This document shows, piece by piece, positions 1 through 8,394 of a stretch of 64,000 nt of DNA. Origin of the DNA: Lucifugimonas sp038150225 (lineage in GTDB: Bacteria > Chloroflexota > Dehalococcoidia > Lucifugimonadales > Lucifugimonadaceae); assembly GCA_038150225.1 (NCBI GenBank), contig JAYQWG010000001.1, forward strand, positions 1 to 64,000, given 5' to 3'. The notes under the pieces were generated by a model. That model worked only from the letters and a program-made list of their open reading frames with translations, searched no databases and had not been told where the DNA came from. Position 1 is the first letter of the stretch. Each line of letters starts with the position of its first letter. A program made the translations under genes and the position numbers.

Positions 1-203
1 TTACCTGAGTGTTTCTAGCTCCGCTTGCGCGTCGCTCGTTATTGAATTTGTTGCCCTGATCAACAGCCTATGTGCTGCTCCGAGTTACGTGTAGTGGAAC
101 CACCGTCAATCGTCTTGGTGCCAGCGCACATCCGGCATAGCGCGTTTTCCGAGAAAGTTCTTGGGTGTAGTGCCGCGGAGCCTCAAACGAAGCGGTTTAT
201 GTC

Positions 204-209
204 TAAAAT
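204..209 (+). promoter_or_regulatory. -10 element for leaderless start
   Basis: TAAAAT lies exactly 9 nt before the ATG of the next gene and there is no Shine-Dalgarno-like purine run in between. Transcription would start within about three bases of the ATG. Two other genes here (TTG at 991, ATG at 34242) show the same TANNNT-9 nt-start layout. Confidence 0.5.
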
Positions 210-218
210 TCTTGCCCG

Positions 219-944
219 ATGACTCGCGAAACCACCAACGAAAACACAGTCGATCTTTCACTCGACCAGCCCGACACCGCAGAAACATCTGGCATTACCC
301 GACTCAGCAAGACTGATGACGAGACAGAAGGTCAACACCTGAAAAGAGTCGCCGAAGAATTGAGCGGTTCGGGTGAACACCGTGTGTCGAATTTCAAACA
401 ACAACTGAGTGCGCGGGAGAGTCTAACTCGATTGGCTGCAGCCGCCGAACTTGGCAGGATTGGTACTCAGCGTTCGGTTCAAGTTCTTCGTGAACTGCTT
501 TCTGGCACAGACCGAAATAACTGGGCTTTAGCTGTTCACGGTCTTCGCAGCGGTGGATCAAGAGAGGCATGGCTATGCCTTGAAAGCGTTGCTCAAGCTG
601 AAGCAGGCCAGATCAACTCTGTTGATTCAAACCGGTCGTCTGAAGCGGTTGATCGCCTTTTGGCCATGGGGCGAACGAAAATGATGGATCGATTGTTCCG
701 CGCTGCGGATGGTCACTCCCGCTCCATTCCTGCCGATGTCGCGATCAAGTTTTCTAAATCAGCGGTCGGTTCGCTTGCTGATGACCAAAGAATGGTCATG
801 GAAATGAGGTTGGGGCTCAACGGTTACTCTGCCTCGACTCCTCGCGAAACGGCAGATTCTTTATCAATGGAACTCGACAAGGTCCGAGCACTAGAACTCA
901 AGGCCTGGCAAACAATTCATTCTCCTTTGCCGGCTCCTGAGTAG
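219..944 (+). CDS. HEAT-like repeat protein with C-terminal sigma-70 region 4 domain
   Basis: A 241-residue soluble protein with no signal peptide or membrane segment. Residues 1-60 are acidic and low in structure. Residues about 65-126 form alpha-helical pairs of the HEAT/PBS-lyase type, including an AAAAELGRIG helix. Residues about 186-236 match region 4 of primary sigma factors: LADDQRMVMEMRLGL corresponds to the hydrophobic helix of region 4.1, and the stretch to QTIHSP corresponds to the helix-turn-helix ending in the usual KALRKLRHP. Sigma regions 1-3 are absent, so it is not a complete sigma factor. By inference it is a DNA-binding or RNA-polymerase-contacting regulator that uses a helical repeat as a partner platform. 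The function is unknown. It is followed by an MFS gene with its own promoter-like element. Confidence 0.8.
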   Translation: MTRETTNENTVDLSLDQPDTAETSGITRLSKTDDETEGQHLKRVAEELSGSGEHRVSNFKQQLSARESLTRLAAAAELGRIGTQRSVQVLRELLSGTDRNNWALAVHGLRSGGSREAWLCLESVAQAEAGQINSVDSNRSSEAVDRLLAMGRTKMMDRLFRAADGHSRSIPADVAIKFSKSAVGSLADDQRMVMEMRLGLNGYSASTPRETADSLSMELDKVRALELKAWQTIHSPLPAPE

Positions 945-975
945 CTTCGTAGAAGCCGTAGCACCGCGTCAGGTC

Positions 976-981
976 TATACT
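976..981 (+). promoter_or_regulatory. -10 element for leaderless start
   Basis: TATACT sits exactly 9 nt before the TTG start of the MFS gene, with no ribosome-binding-site-like sequence between. It supports the choice of this TTG and a near-leaderless transcript. Confidence 0.5.
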
Positions 982-990
982 GCGCCGGTA

Positions 991-2262
991 TTGAGCAACC
1001 CAGACGCAGTATCACAAACACCCACCGCGGAATCGCGCACAACCAAATCCTCAAACGGATTTCTTGCAGCATTTCGATCACTGAGTAATCGTAATTTCCG
1101 TTACCTGTGGTTTGGTCAGGTTTTATCGGCAACCGCCATGCACGCCGATATGGTTGCCAGGGCATGGCTGGTATGGGATTTGACCAGCTCATCAGCATCA
1201 GTGGCCTCGGTTTTGATCGCTCGAGCAATCCCGATGCTCATTCTGGGTTTGATTGGCGGCGTGGCTGCTGACAGGTTCAGTCGCAAGAAACTGCTCATGA
1301 TCATCCAAACGTGGACATTCCTGATGCACGCGATTATGGCAGCAGTGCTTCTGCTGAATGTCGTCGAGTTGTGGCACGTCTATGCGATCGCGTTTGGCCT
1401 TGGTGCCGGGATGGCAATGAACCAACCGGTCCGAACTTCGATCATTCCGAATCTTGTTGAGAAGAAGGACATGATTAATGCGATGTCCTTGAACTCAATT
1501 GCGATTAATTCCACTCGCCTTGTCGGGCCCGCAGCAATCTCAGCGTTGATTATTGCCACCGATATTGGCTGGGCCTACGTATGGTCAGCCTTTGCTGTAT
1601 TCGTGGTCATCTGGACAACATCAAAAATTGGGATTCCAGCGGCGAGCAAGTCCCGTCCGAGAGGTAACCCGTTCACGCAGCTAATCGAAGGCTTTGTGTA
1701 CATCGGTCGACACCGTGAGATTCTCGCTCTGGTTGTACTTGCGCTTGGTCCGCTCGCGATCGGTTTCTCCCATCAGGCGTTGTTGCCTCAACTTGTTGAA
1801 GAGAAATTCAACAGCGGAGTTGGTCTGATGGGTCTGATCATGGGAACGGGAGCCGTTGGGGGGCTCAGCGCGGGACTGTTCATAGCTTCTCGTCGGGACG
1901 TTGGCTACAAAGGCAAATTAATGTTGTTCTCAACGGCGTCATACGGATTGTCGTTGTTGGGATTTGCTGGTGCTTTCGCCCTGTGGACGGTCTTCCCGCT
2001 GATTATTTGGCTTGGCGCTTCCCAAACACTCTTTAGAGCGGGCAACAGTGCAACGTTGATGGAGGTTGCACCAGACAGGTTGCGAGGTCGAATCATGTCC
2101 GCAACTTTGCTCGACACCGCTTTGTCTCCCGCCGCGGGATTCGTCGCTGGATTGTTTGCTGACGCCTGGGGTGTCGAAGCCGGTTACATGTTCCTGGGGG
2201 GCGGTTGTTTGCTGGTGATGTTCGTCGTGATGGCGTTTTATCCGAAGATTAAAGACCTGTAA
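991..2262 (+). CDS. MFS transporter, EntS-like exporter type
   Basis: A 423-residue integral membrane protein of the major facilitator superfamily, with roughly 10-12 hydrophobic helices spread over the whole length. After the first helix pair it carries the MFS motif A between TM2 and TM3 (GGVAADRFSRKK). A second cytoplasmic-loop motif (APDRLRGRIMS) occurs in the C-terminal half. The arrangement resembles the MFS_3 / enterobactin-exporter-like group, which mostly export small molecules by proton antiport. The substrate cannot be read from sequence. The TTG start is supported by the -10 element 9 nt upstream. It stands alone, followed by about 100 nt of non-coding DNA. Confidence 0.85.
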   Translation: MSNPDAVSQTPTAESRTTKSSNGFLAAFRSLSNRNFRYLWFGQVLSATAMHADMVARAWLVWDLTSSSASVASVLIARAIPMLILGLIGGVAADRFSRKKLLMIIQTWTFLMHAIMAAVLLLNVVELWHVYAIAFGLGAGMAMNQPVRTSIIPNLVEKKDMINAMSLNSIAINSTRLVGPAAISALIIATDIGWAYVWSAFAVFVVIWTTSKIGIPAASKSRPRGNPFTQLIEGFVYIGRHREILALVVLALGPLAIGFSHQALLPQLVEEKFNSGVGLMGLIMGTGAVGGLSAGLFIASRRDVGYKGKLMLFSTASYGLSLLGFAGAFALWTVFPLIIWLGASQTLFRAGNSATLMEVAPDRLRGRIMSATLLDTALSPAAGFVAGLFADAWGVEAGYMFLGGGCLLVMFVVMAFYPKIKDL

Positions 2263-2360
2263 CCCGTTTCGAACCAACGAACTCGACTATAAAATCCCGG
2301 CGTTCTGTTCGGCGCTTGGGCTAGTAGTTGTCGAACGCAATCGTCTAATCGGGTAACAGT

Positions 2361-3488
2361 ATGAAAATCACAGAAATCAAAACATTCCTAATGCACGGTG
2401 GAAGGCGCAACTGGGTCTTCTGCAAGGTCGAAACAGACGAAGGCGTTCACGGCTGGGGTGAGGGAACTCTCGAACGGCACGAAGAGGCAGTAGCTGCCGG
2501 TATCAAGACACTTGCTTCTCGATTGATCGGGCGTGACCCGACGGAGATCGAGAAGAACTGGCAAATCATGTACCGCCATGGATTCTGGCGCGGCGGTGTC
2601 GTCATGGGATCTGCGATGGCGGCAATCGACATTGCATTGTGGGATCTGACCGGAAAGGTGTACAACCTCCCGATATACAAAATGCTTGGTGGTGCAGTTC
2701 GAGACAGGGTCAAGGCATACACACACGCGCAAGACCTTGTTGGCGGTAAAGAGGCTGTCGAGCAGGGATTTAGTGCATTCAAAACTGGTGGATGGATCGT
2801 CGGTCGACAGGCTTTCAAAGAAGAAGATGTTGTCGATGCACTTCACGAAAAGATCAAGGGAATGCGACAGGATCTGGGTCCAGATGTCGACATCATGATC
2901 GACAACCACGGTCGTGCACACCCATCCCTTGCGATTCGACAAATTGATGCCATTGAAGAATTCAACCTGAAATTCTTCGAAGAGCCTATCCCGCCAGACA
3001 ACCTGGATGCCATGGAGCAAGTACGACGAGCTGGTCACAGGACTGATATTGCTACCGGTGAGCGCCTGTTCTTCCGATACGGTTTCCGAGATATTCTTCA
3101 CCGACGACTTACCGACGTAATCCAGCCAGATATTGCTCACACAGGCGGTATTTCTGAGATCAAGCGAATCGCTTCGATGGCCGAAATCGAGTACATAAAA
3201 TTTGCTCCGCACAACCCGAACGGACCGTTGGCAACAGCAGCGTCACTTCACGTTTGTGCAACTGTGCCTAACTTCCTGATTCTCGAAACGGCGCGGGATA
3301 TGCCGTGGCATGACAAGGTCCAGACCAACCCGGTCCAGATCAAGGACGGTTACTTCGAACTACCGACGGCGCCGGGGCTTGGAACTGACCTTGATGAGTC
3401 GGTCATTGCAGAACGACCGTTCGACCCACAGCAGGACCGATACGTTGGGTCTTGGAACGAAGAAGACAACTCACCGGCCGACGTTTAG
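2361..3488 (+). CDS. Enolase-superfamily sugar-acid dehydratase, galactonate dehydratase-like
   Basis: A 375-residue mandelate racemase / muconate lactonizing enzyme family protein. The N-terminal capping domain (about 1-120) is followed by a modified TIM barrel. Metal ligands are D181, E207 and E234. H183 (in IDNHGRAH) and H284 (in HNPNGP) occupy the positions of the two catalytic histidines of D-galactonate dehydratase. Such enzymes abstract a proton alpha to a carboxylate and eliminate water from aldonic acids. The exact substrate is unknown. A HAD phosphatase and a Gfo/Idh/MocA oxidoreductase follow on the same strand, which fits a sugar or sugar-acid catabolic group. The start is the first ATG, in KITEIKTF context. 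Confidence 0.88.
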   Translation: MKITEIKTFLMHGGRRNWVFCKVETDEGVHGWGEGTLERHEEAVAAGIKTLASRLIGRDPTEIEKNWQIMYRHGFWRGGVVMGSAMAAIDIALWDLTGKVYNLPIYKMLGGAVRDRVKAYTHAQDLVGGKEAVEQGFSAFKTGGWIVGRQAFKEEDVVDALHEKIKGMRQDLGPDVDIMIDNHGRAHPSLAIRQIDAIEEFNLKFFEEPIPPDNLDAMEQVRRAGHRTDIATGERLFFRYGFRDILHRRLTDVIQPDIAHTGGISEIKRIASMAEIEYIKFAPHNPNGPLATAASLHVCATVPNFLILETARDMPWHDKVQTNPVQIKDGYFELPTAPGLGTDLDESVIAERPFDPQQDRYVGSWNEEDNSPADV

Positions 3489-3525
3489 TCGGTCGGTTCC
3501 CGGCGCTCAAAGCTAACTGAAACAT

Positions 3526-4200
3526 ATGAAATTCAAAGCTGCTCTTTTCGACATGGACGACACTCTGATCGATCGTCGTTCAGCCTACGACCAGGTTTAC
3601 CGGGTGTTGTATGACAAGCACGATGTCATCAACCAGTCGACCAACTGGGACGAAGCCCTCGATTACTTCTGGACGCTTTCACCCGACAACGCGACCGATC
3701 CAAAAGAAGCTTTTACGGCAATTCAAAACAAGTGGCCTGGGGTAACTGGCGACCCCGATTCGCACTACAACTTTTACTTCGAACAAATGGTGCGATTCAT
3801 GCAGGTGCTACCGGGTGCTATGGATTTCGTCGATTGGATGAATGACTCTGAAATCAACTGGGGCATCGTCACGAACGGTGATCAGTTCCAGCACCAGAAG
3901 GCGGAAGCGACCGGTCTCGACAAGAAGGCTCCCTTCGTTCTTGCTTCGAAACTTTTCGGAGTAAACAAGCCCGGTCCAGAAGTGTTCCATGAAGCGGTTA
4001 GGCTCTTGAACGAGGATCAGATCGAAACAGGAGAAATCCTGTTTGTTGGCGACAACCCGTACACCGACATCATTGGTGCTCACGGAGTTGGAATGAAAAC
4101 TGCCTGGATACGTATGGATCGAGAGCAGTACCCCGAAGATGCTCCGAAACCCGACTACATTGTCGACCACGTCTCAGAGTTAAAACCGCTGCTTGGATAA
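3526..4200 (+). CDS. HAD-family phosphatase
   Basis: A 224-residue haloacid-dehalogenase-superfamily hydrolase of subfamily IA. Motif I is FDMDDTLID, with nucleophile D9 and acid/base D11. Motif II is the TNG in GIVTNGDQ, motif III the lysine in VNKPGPEVF, and motif IV VGDNPYTDI. An alpha-helical cap lies between motifs I and II. It should hydrolyse a small phosphorylated metabolite in the cytoplasm. It lies 37 nt after the enolase-family gene on the same strand, so co-transcription is likely. The window has two further HAD-IA genes (6712 and 52948), which are only distantly similar to it. Confidence 0.85.
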   Translation: MKFKAALFDMDDTLIDRRSAYDQVYRVLYDKHDVINQSTNWDEALDYFWTLSPDNATDPKEAFTAIQNKWPGVTGDPDSHYNFYFEQMVRFMQVLPGAMDFVDWMNDSEINWGIVTNGDQFQHQKAEATGLDKKAPFVLASKLFGVNKPGPEVFHEAVRLLNEDQIETGEILFVGDNPYTDIIGAHGVGMKTAWIRMDREQYPEDAPKPDYIVDHVSELKPLLG

Positions 4201-4295
4201 GCTCGTAAACCGCACCTAAATCGACCAATCAGGAATACAATCTCGCCGTTCAACCCGCACATGAAGCGGATTTAGGTTCGAAAGCGAGAAATGAA

Positions 4296-5324
4296 TTGGT
4301 TGGAGTAGCAGTACTAGGTACCGGCCGCATTGGTGGTCGATACATTGACGTTGTAAATCAAACCCCAGGTGCCGAGTTGAAACTCGTCGCCGAGCAAAGA
4401 CCCGAAGCTGCTGCTCCGTGGCAAGACAAATATCCAGACGTTGAGTTTGTCTCGGACTACCACGCTGCCCTCGAGCGAGACGATGTTGATGTCGTCATCG
4501 GGACGCTCCCACACTGGTTGCACTACCAGGCAGGTCTAGACTCTGCTAACGCTGGCAAGCACGTGTTCATCGAGAAGCCACTGGCACTTTCAGGTGCTGA
4601 AGGGCGAGAGATGCTCGATGCCGCAAAGGCCAACGGCGTGAAGCTCATGACCGCTCACACGCAGCGGTATTACCCAGAAGTCCGTGCCATGAAAGAACTG
4701 GTCGACTCCAAGAAGCTTGGAGAACCGCTCATGGCTCACGACATGTGGCACAAGCCTTACCAGCCTGAACTGCGTCCGCCATGGATGCTCGATGCTTCCA
4801 AGGGTGGTGGAATGGGTCAAATGGATGGTACGCACGAGATCGACAGACTTATGTGGATCTTCGGTCCAGACGTAGAAACCGTCAGTGCCCAGGTGCTGCA
4901 GGCGACGTACCCGAACTCGAAGCATCCAGAAATCAAATGTGATGACACAGCAATGTGCTTCCTTCGATGGAAATCTGGTCTCGTAGCGACTATTAGCCGA
5001 ACCGCCTGGAGAGTCGGAGCTACCGAATACGGTGGTGACTTCTTCTTCACCGACGGTATGGCACGATTCCGCCACGCATACGGCTCGTCACCTGGTCAGG
5101 AAACCGCTCTCTACATTGCTGACACTGAAGATGGTGTTTGGCGCAAGGAAGAGATTGCTGATACTGACAGCCTGTTGGACGAATTCACTGACTTCGTCGA
5201 GGCTTTGCAGCGCGGTGATGAAGACACCCCGATTCCTCAGGAGCACGGCTGGCGCGTTCTGAAGGTGTTCGAAGCGACCGAAGAGTCTGCTCGAACCGGC
5301 AGAGAGGTCGTAATTGACTGGTAG
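4296..5324 (+). CDS. Gfo/Idh/MocA-family NAD(P)-dependent oxidoreductase
   Basis: A 342-residue dehydrogenase. The N-terminal Rossmann domain has a dinucleotide loop (LGTGRIGGRY, residues 7-15) and the family signature EKPLAL, with K94 the expected catalytic lysine. The C-terminal alpha/beta domain contains DGTHEIDRLMW, the usual site of the active-site histidine/aspartate pair. Relatives oxidise inositols, sugar alcohols and sugars. The TTG start is used because the ATG five bases upstream runs into a stop after five codons. A TACAAT element about 55 nt upstream is a possible -10. The 3' end overlaps the start of the next, damaged gene. Confidence 0.87.
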   Translation: MVGVAVLGTGRIGGRYIDVVNQTPGAELKLVAEQRPEAAAPWQDKYPDVEFVSDYHAALERDDVDVVIGTLPHWLHYQAGLDSANAGKHVFIEKPLALSGAEGREMLDAAKANGVKLMTAHTQRYYPEVRAMKELVDSKKLGEPLMAHDMWHKPYQPELRPPWMLDASKGGGMGQMDGTHEIDRLMWIFGPDVETVSAQVLQATYPNSKHPEIKCDDTAMCFLRWKSGLVATISRTAWRVGATEYGGDFFFTDGMARFRHAYGSSPGQETALYIADTEDGVWRKEEIADTDSLLDEFTDFVEALQRGDEDTPIPQEHGWRVLKVFEATEESARTGREVVIDW

Positions 5325-6186
5325 ATGGTCCTTGCTGCGGTTTCTGAGCACAGACTCCGTCGCGACAACCATTTATGACCAGGGGTTTTCGCGCCCCGAC
5401 AATCGATTCATTCCTGTTTCGTCCGACGACTTGATCGAGTACATGTCGTCGGACGAACAACGGTTCGGTGCGCTTGCAGAGCGTATCGAGCATGTAACCA
5501 GTTGGTTGGTTCGAATCCTCGAACAAGAGAAATCTGCATTCGAACGCTTGCTTACGCGTACCTACGCTCGGATCAATCCTGATAGTGAAACAGTCAAGAT
5601 TCTCGATAGTAGCGAACCAAACGATCGGGATTTTGAGCTCTTAAACGAAAAGCTTCAGCACATGCTTGAGAAGGCAAACTTCGAGAAGCTGACCGATGAG
5701 CAAGTTCGGATGGCGCTCGAAGCCGGAAATACCCACGGCATGCGTGTGAAGATAGACGATGAAAGCCTCGCGGACATGTCGATCTGGGTACGTGGTCGTT
5801 CCACGACTTCACACAGGCAGAGAACGCTTCGTCACCCGATCGCAGGTGGGTTACTCCGCTGGCTATGTTCAACCGGCTTGCCTTGATCACTCGACCTTCA
5901 GGTGAAAAGAACGTTCAGCTACGACTGTTCAAGGACATTCCGATTCGGGATGTCGAAGCGCTGCTACCAAATGCCCGAGTTCAAATGAGTCTACGGGACG
6001 CTGTGATGATGGTAGGGACTGGCGCAGGTGCCGCCTGGACAGTCGTTTCGAAAATTCTGGCGGTAGGACTGGTCGCAGCGAGCCAACTATTCTGGGTCGT
6101 CGCCGTTCCGCTCGGTGGACTGTAGTGGAAGTTGTTCTCTGGATACAAACGGGCGATTAAGAACCGAGACTCGTATCGCGCAAGAC

Positions 6187-6241
6187 ACCTGTACTACCAG
6201 AACCTCGGAGCGAACCGGAGTGCCCTACACAGGATCTCGTT
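6187..6241 (+). repeat. Left copy of 55-bp duplication flanking the N run
   Basis: Identical to 6342-6396. This is the pattern left when two overlapping contigs are scaffolded without being merged. It is coding sequence of the DUF3754 gene, not a mobile element. Confidence 0.95.
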
Positions 6242-6341
6242 NNNNNNNNNNNNNNNNNNNNNNNNNNNNNNNNNNNNNNNNNNNNNNNNNNNNNNNNNNN
6301 NNNNNNNNNNNNNNNNNNNNNNNNNNNNNNNNNNNNNNNNN
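6242..6341. other. Assembly gap of exactly 100 N
   Basis: A fixed-length placeholder. Because the same 55 bp borders it on both sides, the real distance is probably minus 55 bp (an overlap) rather than 100 bp. Joining 6241 directly to 6397 keeps the reading frame of the surrounding gene. Confidence 0.97.
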
Positions 6342-6396
6342 ACCTGTACTACCAGAACCTCGGAGCGAACCGGAGTGCCCTACACAGGATCTCGTT
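6342..6396 (+). repeat. Right copy of 55-bp duplication flanking the N run
   Basis: Exact copy of 6187-6241, directly abutting the N run. Interpreted as the unmerged contig end. Confidence 0.95.
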
Positions 6397-6711
6397 CATG
6401 ATTTGTGAAGAGGAGATCAAAGAATCTGCTCTTCTCTATGCGTTCTGTCTTGATGCCGAGCAGGACGGACGGACAGTCTCAGAGTCGTCGGTAAAGGCGG
6501 AAATTGAGGAATACCTCAAAGGTCTGACCGGAATCACTGTTGATTTCGATATTGAAGATGCGGTCGAAACTCTTGAGAGGCTGGAATTGTGGAAAGAGCG
6601 ATCGCACCTGTTAGTCAAGTCGATAGACGACGCAGAAGTGCTGCTCAAGAATCACTGCCAGGAAGGTTTGTCCCGCGACTATCACGCCAGTTTGCTCGGA
6701 GTCACTGACTG

Positions 6712-7503
6712 ATGCCGAAACCGCTGGGCCTACTGTTTGACCTGGACGACACGCTCGTACCAGAAATGGAGCATGAGTACGCCGCGCTCGAAATAGTGTG
6801 TGGAGCCGTTGCCGAAAAGTATCCGCAAGTAAACCCGGAACAGTTGAGACACAGCCTCGATCGAAATGCTCAGCAATTGTGGTCCGCAGCTGGAACCCCA
6901 GGGAAATACGATTCGATTAGCTACAGCGCCTACGAAGGACTCTGGGGACCTCCCGATTTACCCGAAGCTGAGCTCGACAATGACGTAGACGCATTAACGG
7001 CATATCGAAAAAAAGCGTGGGATGAAGTACTCGCGGAGTTCGGAATCATTGATCCTCAACTACGCGACGAGGTCATTAAACGGCAATACGATGAACGAAT
7101 TCGGCATTTGATTCCCTACCTGGGCGTACCGACGTTACTGGAAAAACTTGCTGTTAGTTACAAACTGGGTCTCGTTACGAACGGGTCACCCGCAGTCCAA
7201 AGATTCAAACTACGTCGATCAGGTCTGGCAGAATATTTCGACTCCGTCGTCGCATCTGGCGACGTTGGGGTTGGAAAGCCGAACCCGGAGCCGTTCACCA
7301 GTGCATTGTCTCAACTCTCGCTCGATCCTACCCAAGCAATAATGATCGGTAACTCACTCACATCCGACATTGCGGGTGCACTAGCACTTGGGATCAGATC
7401 AGTCTGTGTGAGTCATGGAGCTGAACTCTCCTTGAACGACCCTCAACCGTACTGGATCGTTAATTCTGTGATCGAGGTTGAAGGTCTGGAACCCCAGTTC
7501 TAA
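6712..7503 (+). CDS. HAD-family phosphatase (subfamily IA)
   Basis: A 263-residue HAD hydrolase. Motif I is LLFDLDDTLVP near the N-terminus, motif II GLVTNGSP, motif III VGKPNPEPF, and motif IV MIGNSLTSDIAGA. The cap is larger than usual, with many acidic and aromatic residues between motifs I and II. It resembles the YjjG / N-acylneuraminate-9-phosphatase group of metabolite or nucleotide phosphatases. The substrate is unknown. Its ATG overlaps the TGA of the preceding DUF3754 gene by one base, which suggests translational coupling. It is convergent with, and overlaps by 4 nt, the histidine phosphatase gene. Confidence 0.85.
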   Translation: MPKPLGLLFDLDDTLVPEMEHEYAALEIVCGAVAEKYPQVNPEQLRHSLDRNAQQLWSAAGTPGKYDSISYSAYEGLWGPPDLPEAELDNDVDALTAYRKKAWDEVLAEFGIIDPQLRDEVIKRQYDERIRHLIPYLGVPTLLEKLAVSYKLGLVTNGSPAVQRFKLRRSGLAEYFDSVVASGDVGVGKPNPEPFTSALSQLSLDPTQAIMIGNSLTSDIAGALALGIRSVCVSHGAELSLNDPQPYWIVNSVIEVEGLEPQF

Positions 7504-8216
7504 GGCGTCACCGTATCGCCCTGGACGATTCCCTCATCTCGCACGATGTCGCCGACGCTTAAGGTGTGGGTTGCATCGTTGATCGACTCAATTGACCAAC
7601 CTGACGATCCGAACTTAAACCTCGAAATTGAGGTGTTGTAAATCTGAGTTCGCTTTAGGAACTTCGAGTCCATTCCGGTGATGTAGTGGATGATGCACCG
7701 CAACGTGATTCCGTGAGAAACGATCGCAATCTTGTGCGTGCCCTTTTGTTCGTGCCAGGCAGGGTTGTAGGTGATTTCATCCTCGATCCAATTGGATGCC
7801 CGCCGTTCCACCAACCGCTCCGACTCACCGTCGGCTGGCTGAAACCACTTGCCTTTAGTTGCTTCGAGCAACTTGACCTCAGGAGTAATCACCTCAGATG
7901 CAAGGCGTCCGCGCCACGCAGGGATTTGGCGCTCGATGATTGGATCAACGCGGTCGAACTCGACTCCCTCAATGCCCATTCCTCGCAGCATGCCTTCAGT
8001 AGTTTGAACGGCTCGTACGAGCGAAGATGAGTAGATCCGGTCGAACTGAACGCCTTCTTTCTTGAGTCGCTCACCAAGTGCTTCTGACTGGCGATGACCG
8101 CGCTCGGTCATAGGTGCGTCAAAGTTCTTACCGGCAGCAATGCCGGGAGTGATGTTTGACTCCGACTCACCATGTCGGATGAAGTAAAGATCAAATTCAA
8201 CGTTGTCGTGGATCAA
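7500..8216 (-). CDS. Histidine phosphatase (phosphoglycerate mutase-like) family protein
   Basis: A 238-residue member of the histidine phosphatase superfamily. The catalytic R-H-G motif is FIRHGESESN (R14, H15) and the second catalytic histidine is in IVSHGITLR. YSSSLVRAVQT is the usual SSxLxRAxQT box. Members act as cofactor-dependent mutases or, more often, as phosphatases on small phosphoesters. The sequence does not decide which. The start codon is 178 nt away from the divergent aldolase start, so the shared region must contain both promoters. Confidence 0.85.
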   Translation of the reverse strand: MIHDNVEFDLYFIRHGESESNITPGIAAGKNFDAPMTERGHRQSEALGERLKKEGVQFDRIYSSSLVRAVQTTEGMLRGMGIEGVEFDRVDPIIERQIPAWRGRLASEVITPEVKLLEATKGKWFQPADGESERLVERRASNWIEDEITYNPAWHEQKGTHKIAIVSHGITLRCIIHYITGMDSKFLKRTQIYNTSISRFKFGSSGWSIESINDATHTLSVGDIVRDEGIVQGDTVTP

Positions 8217-8332
8217 TGGATGTCCCTGTTGTCTAAATATTCGATGAAGAATGTATACCTCTTGTCTTTCGCGAGGTTAAACAGCACGCACATATTTACG
8301 GAATTTTCTTATCACCTGCGTTCGCACTCGGG

Positions 8333-8338
8333 TACTAT
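8333..8338 (+). promoter_or_regulatory. Putative -10 box of the aldolase gene
   Basis: TACTAT preceded by GG, about 55 nt before the aldolase ATG. No convincing -35 is visible. Unlike the leaderless genes of the window, this one has a leader and a clear GAGGGG ribosome binding site at 8383-8388. Confidence 0.35.
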
Positions 8339-8394
8339 TACGCCCGTTCAAGAGATGACTTGTAAAAAGCATCAAATTTCACGAGGGGAACTTA

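Larger units (their letters stand above)
5314..6712 (+). pseudogene. DUF3754 (TMEM143-like) membrane protein gene, interrupted
   Basis: Three pieces in different states together make one DUF3754 protein. The first (from TTG 5314) runs to about 5790 and includes SDDLIEYM and KANFEKLTDEQ. The frame then shifts between about 5785 and 5835. The second piece carries the family core (LRLFKDIPIRDVEALLPNA) and a hydrophobic helix, and ends at an in-frame TAG (6123-6125). The third piece continues in the same frame with RARHLYYQNLGANRS, enters the N gap, and resumes with FMICEEEIKESALLYAF to a TGA. Removing the gap and one copy of its flanking repeat restores the frame through the join. The lesions cluster at a contig edge, so sequencing error is as likely as real decay. 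Function of the family is unknown. The stop overlaps the next ATG. Confidence 0.75.

Noticed and set aside
2388..3212. A 274-codon open frame antisense to the enolase-family gene at 2361
   Set aside because: It lies entirely inside a well-supported gene on the other strand, has no family features, and is explained by codon bias of the sense gene.
6123..6125. TAG inside the DUF3754 gene as pyrrolysine
   Set aside because: The family has no methylamine-methyltransferase relation, and other errors cluster around the contig end.
6187..6396. Direct repeats around an unknown stretch, as in an IS target duplication or CRISPR-like unit
   Set aside because: The unknown stretch is exactly 100 N and the 55-bp copies are coding; collapsing them restores the frame, so this is a scaffold artefact.
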